DNA from: Propionimicrobium sp963511305
Lineage (GTDB): Bacteria > Actinomycetota > Actinomycetes > Propionibacteriales > Propionibacteriaceae
Direction of reading: 5' to 3'
Assembly: GCA_963511305.1 (NCBI GenBank)
Contig: CAUPIJ010000024.1
Location: forward strand, 1 to 29,120
Length of the DNA: 29,120 nt
Positions 7,021 through 13,940 of this stretch are shown here, piece after piece; the first letter of the stretch is position 1, and each line of letters starts with the position of its first letter. Made by a program: the position numbers and the translations under genes. The notes beneath the pieces are model-generated. The model was not told the DNA's origin. It ran no database searches and was given only the letters and a program-made list of their open reading frames with translations.

Positions 7021-7767
7021 TCAAGCGTATCTTCGCGCGATGGCTTCGGCTTGGTTTCCGTAACCTCCGCCGAACAATTGGGCGTGTACGAGCAAGGGAT
7101 GAAGCTGATGTAAACCAATCGTTTGTTGCCATCCGGGTTCGAGACCAGCAGCCTGCGCATATGCGGATTTGATGACATCCAGGTACGGAAAACCGAACAG
7201 CTCCAGTAGCGCCAGATCGGTCACCGGGTGGCCGCCGTGCGCCGCAGAGTCGATCAGCGTGAGCCCGTTTGGCGTGGAAAGCACGTTCCCAGCCCACATG
7301 TCGCCGTGGATCCTGGCCGGAGCGCGGTCGTCGTCGTAGACGCCGTCCCGCAGCCTATCGCAGACTCTCTCGACGAGTCTCATGCAGTTCTTCGAGATCG
7401 CGCCAAGCTGCAGAGAGTTCTTGGCGTACGGCATCAGCCGTAAATCGGCGTAGAACGCGCCCCATTTTTCGTAGTCGCCCAGTTCGAGTCTGGATCGGCC
7501 GATCCAGGCCAGCTGGCTATCGTCCCAGCCGTCTGGACCACAGCCGAAGCACCTGGCACCGGCCCCATGGGTCTTGGCCAGGTTGACGCCGAACTCCTCG
7601 CTGGCCTTGGCCGTGTGCGGTGCGGATTCAAGCATCGGTTCGACGAGCTCGTGCTCGTTCCAGCTGAGCACCTTAACGACCCGAGCACCTCCGGCGTCGG
7701 CCAACCAGGTGAGGCCGAGGACTTCCCACTCGACTTGTTTTGCACTGTTGCGCTTTGTGAAAGTCAT
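7021..7767 (-). CDS. Fructosamine/ketosamine kinase-like phosphotransferase
   Basis: The family phosphorylates sugar adducts on protein or free amines so that they fall off, a form of protein deglycation. Many bacterial members have untested substrates. The protein has 248 residues, slightly short for the family. HGDMWAGNV at 154-162 is the APH-type catalytic loop with Asp156, and LIDSAAHGGHPVTDLALLELFG from 171 holds the metal-binding Asp173. The N-terminal lobe begins FTKRN and reads E-x-x-GLTWLADA, a compact nucleotide-binding lobe usual for actinobacterial members. I chose ATG 7767: a start 14 codons earlier would run back toward the transketolase terminator, and the family begins near this F-x-K motif. 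AGGT is a weak ribosome-binding site. The gene sits 84 bases upstream of mmdA on the same strand with no clear terminator between, so they may be cotranscribed. Confidence 0.82.
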   Translation of the reverse strand: MTFTKRNSAKQVEWEVLGLTWLADAGGARVVKVLSWNEHELVEPMLESAPHTAKASEEFGVNLAKTHGAGARCFGCGPDGWDDSQLAWIGRSRLELGDYEKWGAFYADLRLMPYAKNSLQLGAISKNCMRLVERVCDRLRDGVYDDDRAPARIHGDMWAGNVLSTPNGLTLIDSAAHGGHPVTDLALLELFGFPYLDVIKSAYAQAAGLEPGWQQTIGLHQLHPLLVHAQLFGGGYGNQAEAIARRYA

Positions 7768-7813
7768 GCACCTATCATTCCAGGTTGTCCGGGAAGATAG
7801 CCTGCACAAATAA

Positions 7814-7844
7814 AATGGCCAGACCCATAACGGGTCTGGCCATT
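7814..7844 (-). terminator. Rho-independent terminator of tkt
   Basis: AATGGCCAGACCC (7814-7826) and GGGTCTGGCCATT (7832-7844) form a perfect 13-bp stem with a 5-base loop. Read on the minus strand it lies just after the transketolase stop and is followed by TTTTATTT. It separates tkt from the fructosamine-kinase gene. Confidence 0.93.
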
Positions 7845-7855
7845 GAGTGTTTTGG

Positions 7856-9913
7856 TTAAGCGTTCAGGGATTCCTTCGCTGCCTTCACGACGTTGTCAAC
7901 GGTGAAGCCGAACTCCTCGAACAGCTTGGTGCCCTTTGCGGAAGCGCCGAAGTGCTCAATGGAGACCGAGCGACCCTTGCAGCCGACGTACTTCTGCCAG
8001 CCACAAGCGATACCGGCCTCGACGCTAACGCGTGCGGTGACCTCAGGCGGCAGCACCTCGTTGCGGTAGGACTCCGGCTGCTCGTCGAACCATTCCTGGC
8101 AAGGCATGGAGACGACGCGAGTCGGGGTGCCCTCGGCTTCTAGCTTCTCGGCCGCGTCGAGCGCGAGTTCAACCTCGGAGCCCGTGGCAATCAGGATCAC
8201 CTTGGGCGCGCTGGAGGCTTCCTTGAGCACGTAGGCGCCCTTTGTGACGCCCTCTGCGCTGGCGTACTCGCTGCGATCGACGGTGCGCAGATCCTGACGC
8301 GACAGCACCAGGCCAATCGGGCCGTCCTTGCGCTTGAGCGCCTCACGCCATGCGACTGCGGTCTCGTTTGCGTCGGACGGACGAACCATCGACAGGCCTG
8401 GGATCGCGCGGTACGCGCACAGGTGCTCGATCGGCTGGTGGGTCGGGCCGTCCTCGCCGACGCCGATGGAGTCGTGGGTCCAGACGAATACCGTCGGCAG
8501 GTTCATCAGCGCGGCCAGGCGAACCGGCGGGCGCATGTAGTCTGCGAAGACGAAGAACGTGCCACCGTAGGCCTTGGTCAGGCCGGACAGGTTGATGCCG
8601 TTCAGGATGCCGCCCATCGCATGCTCGCGAATGCCGAAGTGCAGGGTACGGCCGAACGGGTTGCCTGGCCAGTCATCGGTGACACGGTCTTCCGGCAGGA
8701 AGCTCGGCTCGCCCTTCATGGTGGTGTTGTTCGAACCGGCGAGGTCTGCGGAACCGCCCCACAGCTCAGGCAGCTGGTCAGCAAACTTGGTGAGCACTGC
8801 CTCGGATGCCTTGCGAGTGGACATCTTGCCGGGCTCGAAGTCCGGGAGCTCGAGGTCGGCGGGCAGCTCGCCAGCCAGCACGCGGTCGAGCAGCGCCTTG
8901 CGCTCGGGGTTGGCCTTAGCCCACTTCTCGAACTTGGCGTCCCACTCCTCACGAGCCTTCTTGCCGCGCTCAGCGAGGTTCTTGCGGCTGTATTCGACGG
9001 TCTCGTCCTCGATGGCGAACGGCTCGTCCTTGAAGCCGAGGGCGTCCTTCAGACGGGTGATCTCTTCGGCGCCCAGGGCGGAGCCGTGGGTGGAGTGGTG
9101 GCCCTGCATGGTGGGCAGCGGCCAGGCGATGATGGTCTTGAGGTGAATGATGGTCGGCTTGTCGGTGACCTTCTTGCCTTCCTCGATGGCCTCGTAGAGG
9201 GCAGGGACGCCTTCCTCGTAGTCCTTGCCGCCCATCGTCCAGTCGACCTCGCGAACATCCCAGCCGTAGGCCTCGAAGCGCTTGGAGACGTCCTCGGTGA
9301 AGGCGATCTTCGTGTCACCCTCGATGGAGATCTTGTTGTCGTCGTAGATCATGATCAGGTTGCCCAGGCGCTGGGTGCCGGCCAGGGAAACTGCCTCGGC
9401 GGCGACGCCCTCCTGCAGGCAGCCGTCACCGGCGATGGTGTACACGTAGTGATCGAAAACGCTCTCGCCCTTGTTGTCGGGGTCGTAAAGGCCGTGCTCG
9501 CGGCGGGCGGCCATAGCCATGCCGACGGCGTTGCTGATGCCTGCGCCGAGCGGGCCGGTGGTCACCTCGATGAAATCAGTGTGGCCGTATTCAGGGTGGC
9601 CAGGAGTCAGCGCGTCCCAGGTGCGCAGTGCCTGCAGGTCTTTGAGCTCAAGACCGAGGCCGCCTAGGAAGAGCTGGCTGTACTGCAAGATGGATGCGTG
9701 CCCCGCGGACAGCACGAAGCGGTCGCGGCCGATCCACTTCGGATCCTTCGGGTCGGTCTTCATTACCTTCTGGTAAAGCAGATAAGCAACCGGGGCCAGC
9801 GAGATTGCGGTGCCGGGGTGGCCGTTTCCAACATTCTGTACTGAGTCGGCAGCTAGGATTCGAGCGGTGTCTACCGCACGCTCATCCTGTTTCGTCCAGG
9901 TGAAATCGCTCAC
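7856..9913 (-). CDS. tkt: Transketolase
   Basis: This TPP-dependent enzyme of the non-oxidative pentose phosphate pathway moves two-carbon units between ketose and aldose phosphates. The protein has 685 residues, full length. NGHPGTAI at 30-37 carries an active-site histidine. GDGCLQEGVAAEA from 162 and DDNKISIEG from 191 are the TPP/Mg2+ motif. HSTHGSALG, the second-domain GIREHAMGGILNG, and SIGVGEDGPTHQPIEHL are all intact. GTG 9913 is the start, with GAGGAT upstream. The gene is single, closed by the hairpin at 7814-7844. A 16-bp palindrome at 9941-9956 lies 28 bases before the start and may control it. Actinobacteria commonly place tkt next to tal and zwf; none is seen here. Confidence 0.97.
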   Translation of the reverse strand: MSDFTWTKQDERAVDTARILAADSVQNVGNGHPGTAISLAPVAYLLYQKVMKTDPKDPKWIGRDRFVLSAGHASILQYSQLFLGGLGLELKDLQALRTWDALTPGHPEYGHTDFIEVTTGPLGAGISNAVGMAMAARREHGLYDPDNKGESVFDHYVYTIAGDGCLQEGVAAEAVSLAGTQRLGNLIMIYDDNKISIEGDTKIAFTEDVSKRFEAYGWDVREVDWTMGGKDYEEGVPALYEAIEEGKKVTDKPTIIHLKTIIAWPLPTMQGHHSTHGSALGAEEITRLKDALGFKDEPFAIEDETVEYSRKNLAERGKKAREEWDAKFEKWAKANPERKALLDRVLAGELPADLELPDFEPGKMSTRKASEAVLTKFADQLPELWGGSADLAGSNNTTMKGEPSFLPEDRVTDDWPGNPFGRTLHFGIREHAMGGILNGINLSGLTKAYGGTFFVFADYMRPPVRLAALMNLPTVFVWTHDSIGVGEDGPTHQPIEHLCAYRAIPGLSMVRPSDANETAVAWREALKRKDGPIGLVLSRQDLRTVDRSEYASAEGVTKGAYVLKEASSAPKVILIATGSEVELALDAAEKLEAEGTPTRVVSMPCQEWFDEQPESYRNEVLPPEVTARVSVEAGIACGWQKYVGCKGRSVSIEHFGASAKGTKLFEEFGFTVDNVVKAAKESLNA

Positions 9914-10060
9914 TTTGATTAATCCTCATTTCGTTTCGAAGATCCAACGTTGGATCGGTGAGAAATGCAATTGTTCCTATCCAATTGTAGGTGCACTTGT
10001 AAGTCTGCCTAATCATCTCGGGAGAAGTGTGATTTTCATTAGATTGGCTTGCGGTTTATG
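9914..10060. promoter_or_regulatory. tkt upstream region with 16-bp palindrome
   Basis: GATCCAACGTTGGATC at 9941-9956 is a perfect 16-bp palindrome, 28 bases upstream of the tkt start and therefore in its leader or promoter. A little farther up, CAATTG occurs twice, at about 9968-9973 and 9982-9987. A site of this shape suits a dimeric repressor or a leader hairpin. The divergent phosphoribosyltransferase gene starts at 10096, so the site could affect both genes. No family-specific operator is recognised. Confidence 0.5.
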
Positions 10061-10083
10061 AGGCGATTTCTTGCTTTTCTGCG

Positions 10084-10095
10084 TAGCCTTGAAAC
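10084..10095 (+). promoter_or_regulatory. Candidate -10 for a leaderless phosphoribosyltransferase mRNA
   Basis: TAGCCT at 10084-10089 fits the actinobacterial -10 pattern TANNNT and ends exactly 7 bases before the A of ATG 10096, so transcription would begin at the start codon. No ribosome-binding site is visible upstream of the ATG, which agrees with a leaderless message. No good -35 is seen at the expected distance. Confidence 0.5.
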
Positions 10096-10596
10096 ATGAC
10101 TTATCACGCTGACGCTACCCCGGACGACAGTCGGGAAGTTCTCACTTGGCAACGTTTCGGCACCGCTAGCCGCGAGCTGGCCCAGCAGGTCGCAGACTCG
10201 GGTTTCGACGCCGAAATCGTGCTTGCCATTGCCCGAGGCGGCATGGTCCCGGCCGGCGCCATGACGTATGCCTTGGGCAAGAAGTTAACTGACGCGATCA
10301 ACGTGGAGTTCTACACCGACGTCTCCCAAACGCTGCCTGACCCGGTGCTGCTGGCCCCGATGCTGGACACCGACTCGATCACGGGCAAGAGGGTGCTGGT
10401 GGTTGACGACGTCGCCGACTCGGGACGCACGCTGGCCCTGGTGCTGAAGCTGCTGAGGGGCTTCGGCGCGGACGTCCGCAGCGCGGTCCTCTACGCGAAG
10501 CCAACCACCGTGGTCAACCCAGACTTCGTCTGGAAACGAACGGCACAATGGATTGTTTTCCCGTGGTCGGCGGAGCCGCCAGTTAGGGCGGTGTAG
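10096..10596 (+). CDS. Type I phosphoribosyltransferase (purine-salvage type)
   Basis: This is a cytoplasmic enzyme of the hypoxanthine/xanthine-type phosphoribosyltransferase superfamily, which joins a base to PRPP. The exact base cannot be read from sequence. The protein has 166 residues. VLAIARGGMVPAG at about 42-54 is the N-terminal PPi-loop region. RVLVVDDVADSGRTL at about 99-113 is the PRPP-binding motif with the paired acidic residues. WKRTAQWIVFPWSAEPPV at 146-163 is the C-terminal block; FPWS-x-x-PPV is, to my knowledge, conserved in actinobacterial relatives, so these last codons look native. ATG 10096 appears leaderless. The last 12 codons including the TAG are the first copy of a 61-bp tandem repeat that continues downstream. 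The gene is divergent from tkt. Confidence 0.88.
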   Translation: MTYHADATPDDSREVLTWQRFGTASRELAQQVADSGFDAEIVLAIARGGMVPAGAMTYALGKKLTDAINVEFYTDVSQTLPDPVLLAPMLDTDSITGKRVLVVDDVADSGRTLALVLKLLRGFGADVRSAVLYAKPTTVVNPDFVWKRTAQWIVFPWSAEPPVRAV

Positions 10597-10718
10597 CGAC
10601 CGCGGGAACAAAAGGCACAGGCCGTGGTCGGCGGAGCCGCCGGTTACGGCGGTGTAGCGACCACAGGAACAAAGAGCACAGCCCGTGGTCGGCGGAGCCG
10701 CCGGTTACGGCGGTGTAA
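10561..10718 (+). repeat. Tandem 61-bp repeat made from the 3' end of the phosphoribosyltransferase gene
   Basis: There are three copies: 10561-10621, 10622-10682 and a partial 10683-10718, with an exact 61-base period. Copies 1 and 2 differ at about 7 of 61 positions. Each copy reads, in its own frame, as the peptide PWSAEPPV-x-AV followed by a stop (TAG, TAG, TAA). Only copy 1 is joined to the gene. Because 61 is not a multiple of three, each copy shifts frame relative to the one before. Copies 2 and 3 contain a perfect hairpin, CCGCCG-GTTA-CGGCGG, and copies 1 and 2 carry outer arms GGTCG/CGACC. The likely origin is tandem duplication of the gene end; a dispersed structured repeat that landed in the gene is the alternative. 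Confidence 0.88.
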
Positions 10719-10720
10719 TT

Positions 10721-10849
10721 CCTCGCGCAAGCGGAACTAAAACTGTTGTACTTAACACGTACGGGTCCCGTAAACCGGAGGGCGGGATAGCTGAAATTGC
10801 GCGAAGGTGGTTCCTATCGCGGTACGGGACGGTTTTCTGTTGCGCGAGG
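10721..10849. repeat. Inverted-repeat-bounded intergenic block
   Basis: CCTCGCGCAA (10721-10730) and TTGCGCGAGG (10840-10849) are perfect 10-bp inverted repeats bounding 129 bases. A nested pair, GTCCCGTA (10765-10772) and TACGGGAC (10823-10830), lies inside. The left member of that pair is itself half of a local palindrome, TACGGG-T-CCCGTA (10760-10772). The right end abuts the stop codon of the SorC regulator, and the left end begins 2 bases after the last gene-tail repeat. No ORF is seen inside. It could be a transcription-end structure for the convergent genes or a small inverted-repeat element; no target-site duplication is evident. Confidence 0.6.
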
Positions 10850-11800
10850 CTAAACGATGCTCAGCAGGTTCTTGGCGGTTTGGCCGTCGCAGACCAGGTC
10901 GCTGACCGCGCCACTTCGCAGGGCGCCTTGCAGCACCCTGGCTCGGCTCGGGTCGCCGACGACGCAAAGCCTGCGCGGGATCTTCGCAAGCTGATCTGGG
11001 GTCATGCCGCTGGCTCGCTCGTTTAGATCGATGCCTTCGTAGGTGCCGTCTTCGCGGATCAGCACTGTGCAGATGTCCCCCACCGCGCCTTGACGCTGGG
11101 CGCGCATGACTTCGCCCGGCGACAGGTATCCGGAGGCGTAGACGTGCGACGGTACTCGCCCGGTCAGGCTGCCCACGCCGAAGACCGCCAGATCTAGTTG
11201 CTCGAGTTCCTCGAGGATCAGTTTCACAGAGCGCTCCTGCCACATAAGGCGGCGGGTTTCGACGCGGTCAAAGAAAGCTGGCACGGTGAACGGCACGACG
11301 GTTCCGTTGAAGGCGTCTCCGAATGCCTGCAGGATGCTGCCGACGTACGGCAGCCCGGTGTCCTTGGCGTGTGCCGAGCCGTTCATCTGAACGACTTGCA
11401 CCCCGGCTAGATGGCGCGGCGTCACTTGTCTGGCCATTTGCGCGACGGTGACGCCCCACGCGATGCCTAGCCTGGCGCCGTCGAAGATCAGTGCGGAAAG
11501 AACCTGGCTGGCGTAAGAGGTGACTGCCCGGAGCCTGTTTCCGATCGGGGCTTCGTCCGGCACGTCAACTAGATGCACTTTGACGTCGAACTTGGCAGAT
11601 ATTTTGGCGGCCAGTCTGGATTGGGAGGCGGGAGGCTCTACCAGGGAGATTCGCACTACCCCGTTTTCCCTGGCTCGCGACAGCATTCTCGAGACCGTAG
11701 ACCTGGAAACTCCCATGTCGCGCGCGATGGTTTCCATGGTCTCGCCCTCGACATAGTATGCGTGCGCCGCAGTGTACAAGTCGCTCAATTGATCGGGCAT
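10850..11800 (-). CDS. SorC/DeoR-type sugar-binding transcriptional regulator
   Basis: This DNA-binding repressor or activator responds to a phosphorylated sugar. The protein has 316 residues, typical for the SorC family. The N-terminal helix-turn-helix is at about residues 20-45 (TMETIARDMGVSRSTVSRML). A long sugar-binding domain follows, with GIAWGVTVAQMA, AVFGVGSLTGRVPS, and GDICTVLIREDG leading to ERASGMT, all characteristic of SorC effector domains related to glucosamine-6-phosphate isomerase folds. ATG 11800 is chosen over an ATG 19 codons earlier because GGAGGTATCT precedes it directly. The ligand is unknown. The divergent neighbour is a glycerophosphodiesterase, so it may control that gene, itself, or the nearby transketolase or phosphoribosyltransferase genes. 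Repeated TTGAACA sites lie in its upstream region. Confidence 0.87.
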   Translation of the reverse strand: MPDQLSDLYTAAHAYYVEGETMETIARDMGVSRSTVSRMLSRARENGVVRISLVEPPASQSRLAAKISAKFDVKVHLVDVPDEAPIGNRLRAVTSYASQVLSALIFDGARLGIAWGVTVAQMARQVTPRHLAGVQVVQMNGSAHAKDTGLPYVGSILQAFGDAFNGTVVPFTVPAFFDRVETRRLMWQERSVKLILEELEQLDLAVFGVGSLTGRVPSHVYASGYLSPGEVMRAQRQGAVGDICTVLIREDGTYEGIDLNERASGMTPDQLAKIPRRLCVVGDPSRARVLQGALRSGAVSDLVCDGQTAKNLLSIV

Positions 11801-12095
11801 AGATACCTCCAACACGCCATTATGCTTCAACATGCAAAGCTGCCGAATGTTGAACATTTGAACAAACGTGCAAACAGTTAAACGCTAACAGCATGTTAAG
11901 AATAACGCCTAACTAGCAGCGGGCTTGATCATCCTACCCTGGAAACCATGAATCCAAGACGCCCAAGGCATCAGCCTCGAAAGTAGCGCTGTCCTTAGGT
12001 CTTCGACCTCTCAGATATCTGTATCTGTGCGTCGGCTCACCCCTTACAATGGGGGTAAAGATTCGATCGACAAGCCGAGTTTCACCGAGGATCTG
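11801..12095. promoter_or_regulatory. Divergent intergenic region with repeated TTGAACA sites
   Basis: This is the shared upstream region of the SorC regulator and the phosphodiesterase gene; no gene is seen in it. TTGAACA occurs at 11850-11856 and again at 11858-11864, an 8-base period, about 50-65 bases upstream of the regulator start. SorC/DeoR-family operators in Bacillus contain related TTGAA/TTCAA half-sites, so these may be autoregulatory operators. CAGATATCTG at about 12012-12021 is a 10-bp palindrome nearer the phosphodiesterase gene. GAGGAT at about 12087-12092 is that gene's ribosome-binding site. Confidence 0.42.
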
Positions 12096-12836
12096 ATGAA
12101 AAGAATCGTTTTCGCCCATCGCGGTTTGAGCACTGTCGCCCCCGAGAACACCAGGTCGGCGTTCGCGCTGGCTGCCGAACGAGGCGTCAAATGGCTGGAG
12201 ACCGACGTCGACATCATCGGTGACGGCACCCCGATCATCTGTCATGACACCACCCTCGATCGCACTACCAACATGTCAGGCGGCTACTACCACCTAGCCT
12301 CGGCCGATCTTTCAGAAATCAACGCCGGCTCGTGGTTCGGCGAGGAATTTTCCGGCGAACCACTACTGACGCTGCGCGTCCTCGTCGATCTGCTGAACCA
12401 GACCGGCATGAACGCCAACATCGAGCTTAAATCGAACGAGAACGGCAAGGAGATGTCGCTTCGGCTCATCGACTCGGTGATCGCCGAGCTCTCCCGCCTC
12501 GACCCACAGCGCGAGGTAATCGTTTCTTGCTTCAACCATGTGCTGCTTGCCGAGTTCAAGCGGCGAGCCCCGCAATACCCCGTGGGCTGCCTCTACTCGA
12601 AGGCCACGCTCTCCGACGACTGGCGTTCGGTGCTGGAGCTGGTCGGGGCGGACTATATTCACCCGGAGGACGACGGCCTCACTCGCAAGCAGGTAGTGGA
12701 CTTCAGAGCGGCGGGTTTCGGCGTGAACGTGTGGACGGTCAACTCTAAGGCGCGAGCAAACCAGCTATTCAACTGGGGCTGCACGGGAGTCTTCACCGAC
12801 GTCGCCGACCAGTTCATTCATTTTCAGCGCACTTAA
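12096..12836 (+). CDS. Glycerophosphodiester phosphodiesterase (GDPD family)
   Basis: The enzyme hydrolyses glycerophosphodiesters from phospholipid breakdown to sn-glycerol-3-phosphate and an alcohol. The protein has 246 residues, normal for the cytosolic UgpQ-type, with no signal peptide. Active-site motifs are intact: HRG at 8-10, APENT at 15-19, E35-x-D37 in WLETDVD, and CHDTTLDRT from 49 with the catalytic histidine. NIELKSNE supplies the third metal ligand region, and VNVWTVNS is near the C-terminus. I chose ATG 12096, preceded by GAGGAT, because the open frame upstream is unlike the family and MKRIVFAHRG is the normal beginning. The gene is convergent with meaB across a strong stem-loop. 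It is divergent from the SorC regulator. Confidence 0.92.
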   Translation: MKRIVFAHRGLSTVAPENTRSAFALAAERGVKWLETDVDIIGDGTPIICHDTTLDRTTNMSGGYYHLASADLSEINAGSWFGEEFSGEPLLTLRVLVDLLNQTGMNANIELKSNENGKEMSLRLIDSVIAELSRLDPQREVIVSCFNHVLLAEFKRRAPQYPVGCLYSKATLSDDWRSVLELVGADYIHPEDDGLTRKQVVDFRAAGFGVNVWTVNSKARANQLFNWGCTGVFTDVADQFIHFQRT

Positions 12837-12848
12837 TTGCTTAAAGAC

Positions 12849-12883
12849 GACTGCTCCCCACCTATCAGAGATGGGGAGCAGTC
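12849..12883. terminator. Stem-loop between convergent genes
   Basis: GACTGCTCCCCA (12849-12860) and TGGGGAGCAGTC (12872-12883) form a perfect 12-bp stem with an 11-base loop. It lies between the phosphodiesterase stop and the meaB stop. There is no long T run on either side; on the minus strand GTCTTT follows. It probably works as a bidirectional terminator or 3'-end stabiliser. Confidence 0.75.
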
Positions 12884-12904
12884 AATAGCTAATATCGGTG
12901 CCTT

Positions 12905-13918
12905 CTAGTTTGCCCAATCTACTTCAGGCACGAGCTTCGCGAACATCTCGAGCAAATCGCCTGACGCCTCCAAGGCGCTGGTTTGACCGCTGATCACCTT
13001 GGCCTCTAGCTCCTTGACCAGCGGAATGATCTTGGTGTCGCGATGCAGCACATCGAGAACCGCAGTCTCGGCTTGAGCCCACATCCAGCTGACCTGCTGG
13101 TGACCTCGGTAGGTCTCGAGACCTACCGTCTTGTCCAGCCACTCGCGGTGTTCGAGAACAGCCTCCCAGACCTTGTCCAGGCCGACGTCATTCAGGGCTG
13201 AACACGTCAGAACGGGAGGCACCCGGTCGCTGTCGCTGCCGGTAACCAGCTTCATTGCGATGGCCAATTCACGAGCGGCAACGCGTGCCTCTCGCTCGTT
13301 TGGCCCGTCGGCCTTGTTCACGGCAATCACGTCGGCCATCTCCAAGATGCCCTTCTTGATGCCCTGCAACTGGTCGCCGGCTCCCGTCAACGAGAGCATC
13401 AGGAACGTGTCGACCATGCCCGCGACCGCGACCTCCGACTGGCCGACGCCGACGGTCTCGACGATAACGACGTCATAGCCCGCCGCTTCGACGATCAGCA
13501 TGGCCTCTCGGGTTGCCCTGGCGACACCACCAAGGTGGCTGCCCGAGGGCGAAGGCCGAACGAACGATTCGTCGTATGACGTCAACCGCGCCATTCGGGT
13601 GCGGTCGCCCAACACCGAACCGCCAGTCTTGCTGCTGGACGGGTCAACCGCTAGCACGGCCACTTTCTTGCCGTACTCGGTGATGAGCTTGGTGCCCATC
13701 GAGTCGGTGAACGTAGATTTACCCGCACCGGGCACGCCGGTCAGCCCCAGCCGGATCGCGTTGCCCGTTAGGGGCGCGATCGCGGTCAGGAGCTGCCGGG
13801 CTAGTGCTCGGTGTGCAGGTTTCTTCGACTCAACAAGAGTGATGGATTGCGCCATGGCGGAGCGATTGCCTGCCTTTACCCCCTCGATGAGAGCCGGTAC
13901 GTCAATCTTCCTGGCCAT
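12905..13918 (-). CDS. meaB: MeaB/ArgK G3E GTPase, methylmalonyl-CoA mutase chaperone
   Basis: This GTPase gates loading of adenosylcobalamin into methylmalonyl-CoA mutase and protects the enzyme from inactivation. The protein has 337 residues, family length. Walker A GVPGAGKSTF is at 61-70 with Lys67. DPSSSKTGGSVLGDRTRM is the MeaB-specific switch region. VIVETVGVGQSEVAV is the switch/G3 region, and VNKADGPNE is the G4 element that reads guanine. The older name ArgK (arginine transport kinase) is a misassignment for this family. ATG 13918 has AAGGAGAAG upstream. It is the last gene of mutA-mutB-meaB, starting 22 bases after the mutB stop, and this linkage settles the function. Confidence 0.95.
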   Translation of the reverse strand: MARKIDVPALIEGVKAGNRSAMAQSITLVESKKPAHRALARQLLTAIAPLTGNAIRLGLTGVPGAGKSTFTDSMGTKLITEYGKKVAVLAVDPSSSKTGGSVLGDRTRMARLTSYDESFVRPSPSGSHLGGVARATREAMLIVEAAGYDVVIVETVGVGQSEVAVAGMVDTFLMLSLTGAGDQLQGIKKGILEMADVIAVNKADGPNEREARVAARELAIAMKLVTGSDSDRVPPVLTCSALNDVGLDKVWEAVLEHREWLDKTVGLETYRGHQQVSWMWAQAETAVLDVLHRDTKIIPLVKELEAKVISGQTSALEASGDLLEMFAKLVPEVDWAN

Positions 13919-13940
13919 TTTGCTTCTCCTTGCACCCTAT

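Noticed and set aside
8423..9667. 414-codon plus-strand open frame inside transketolase
   Set aside because: It lies opposite the tkt coding sequence and is an antisense artefact of codon bias; all transketolase motifs are intact on the other strand.
10561..10718. CRISPR array
   Set aside because: Repeats are directly adjacent with the whole 61-base unit repeated; there are no unique spacers and no cas genes.
12905..13918. Arginine/ornithine transport kinase ArgK
   Set aside because: The sequence is a MeaB G3E GTPase coupled to mutAB; the ArgK name for this family is historical.
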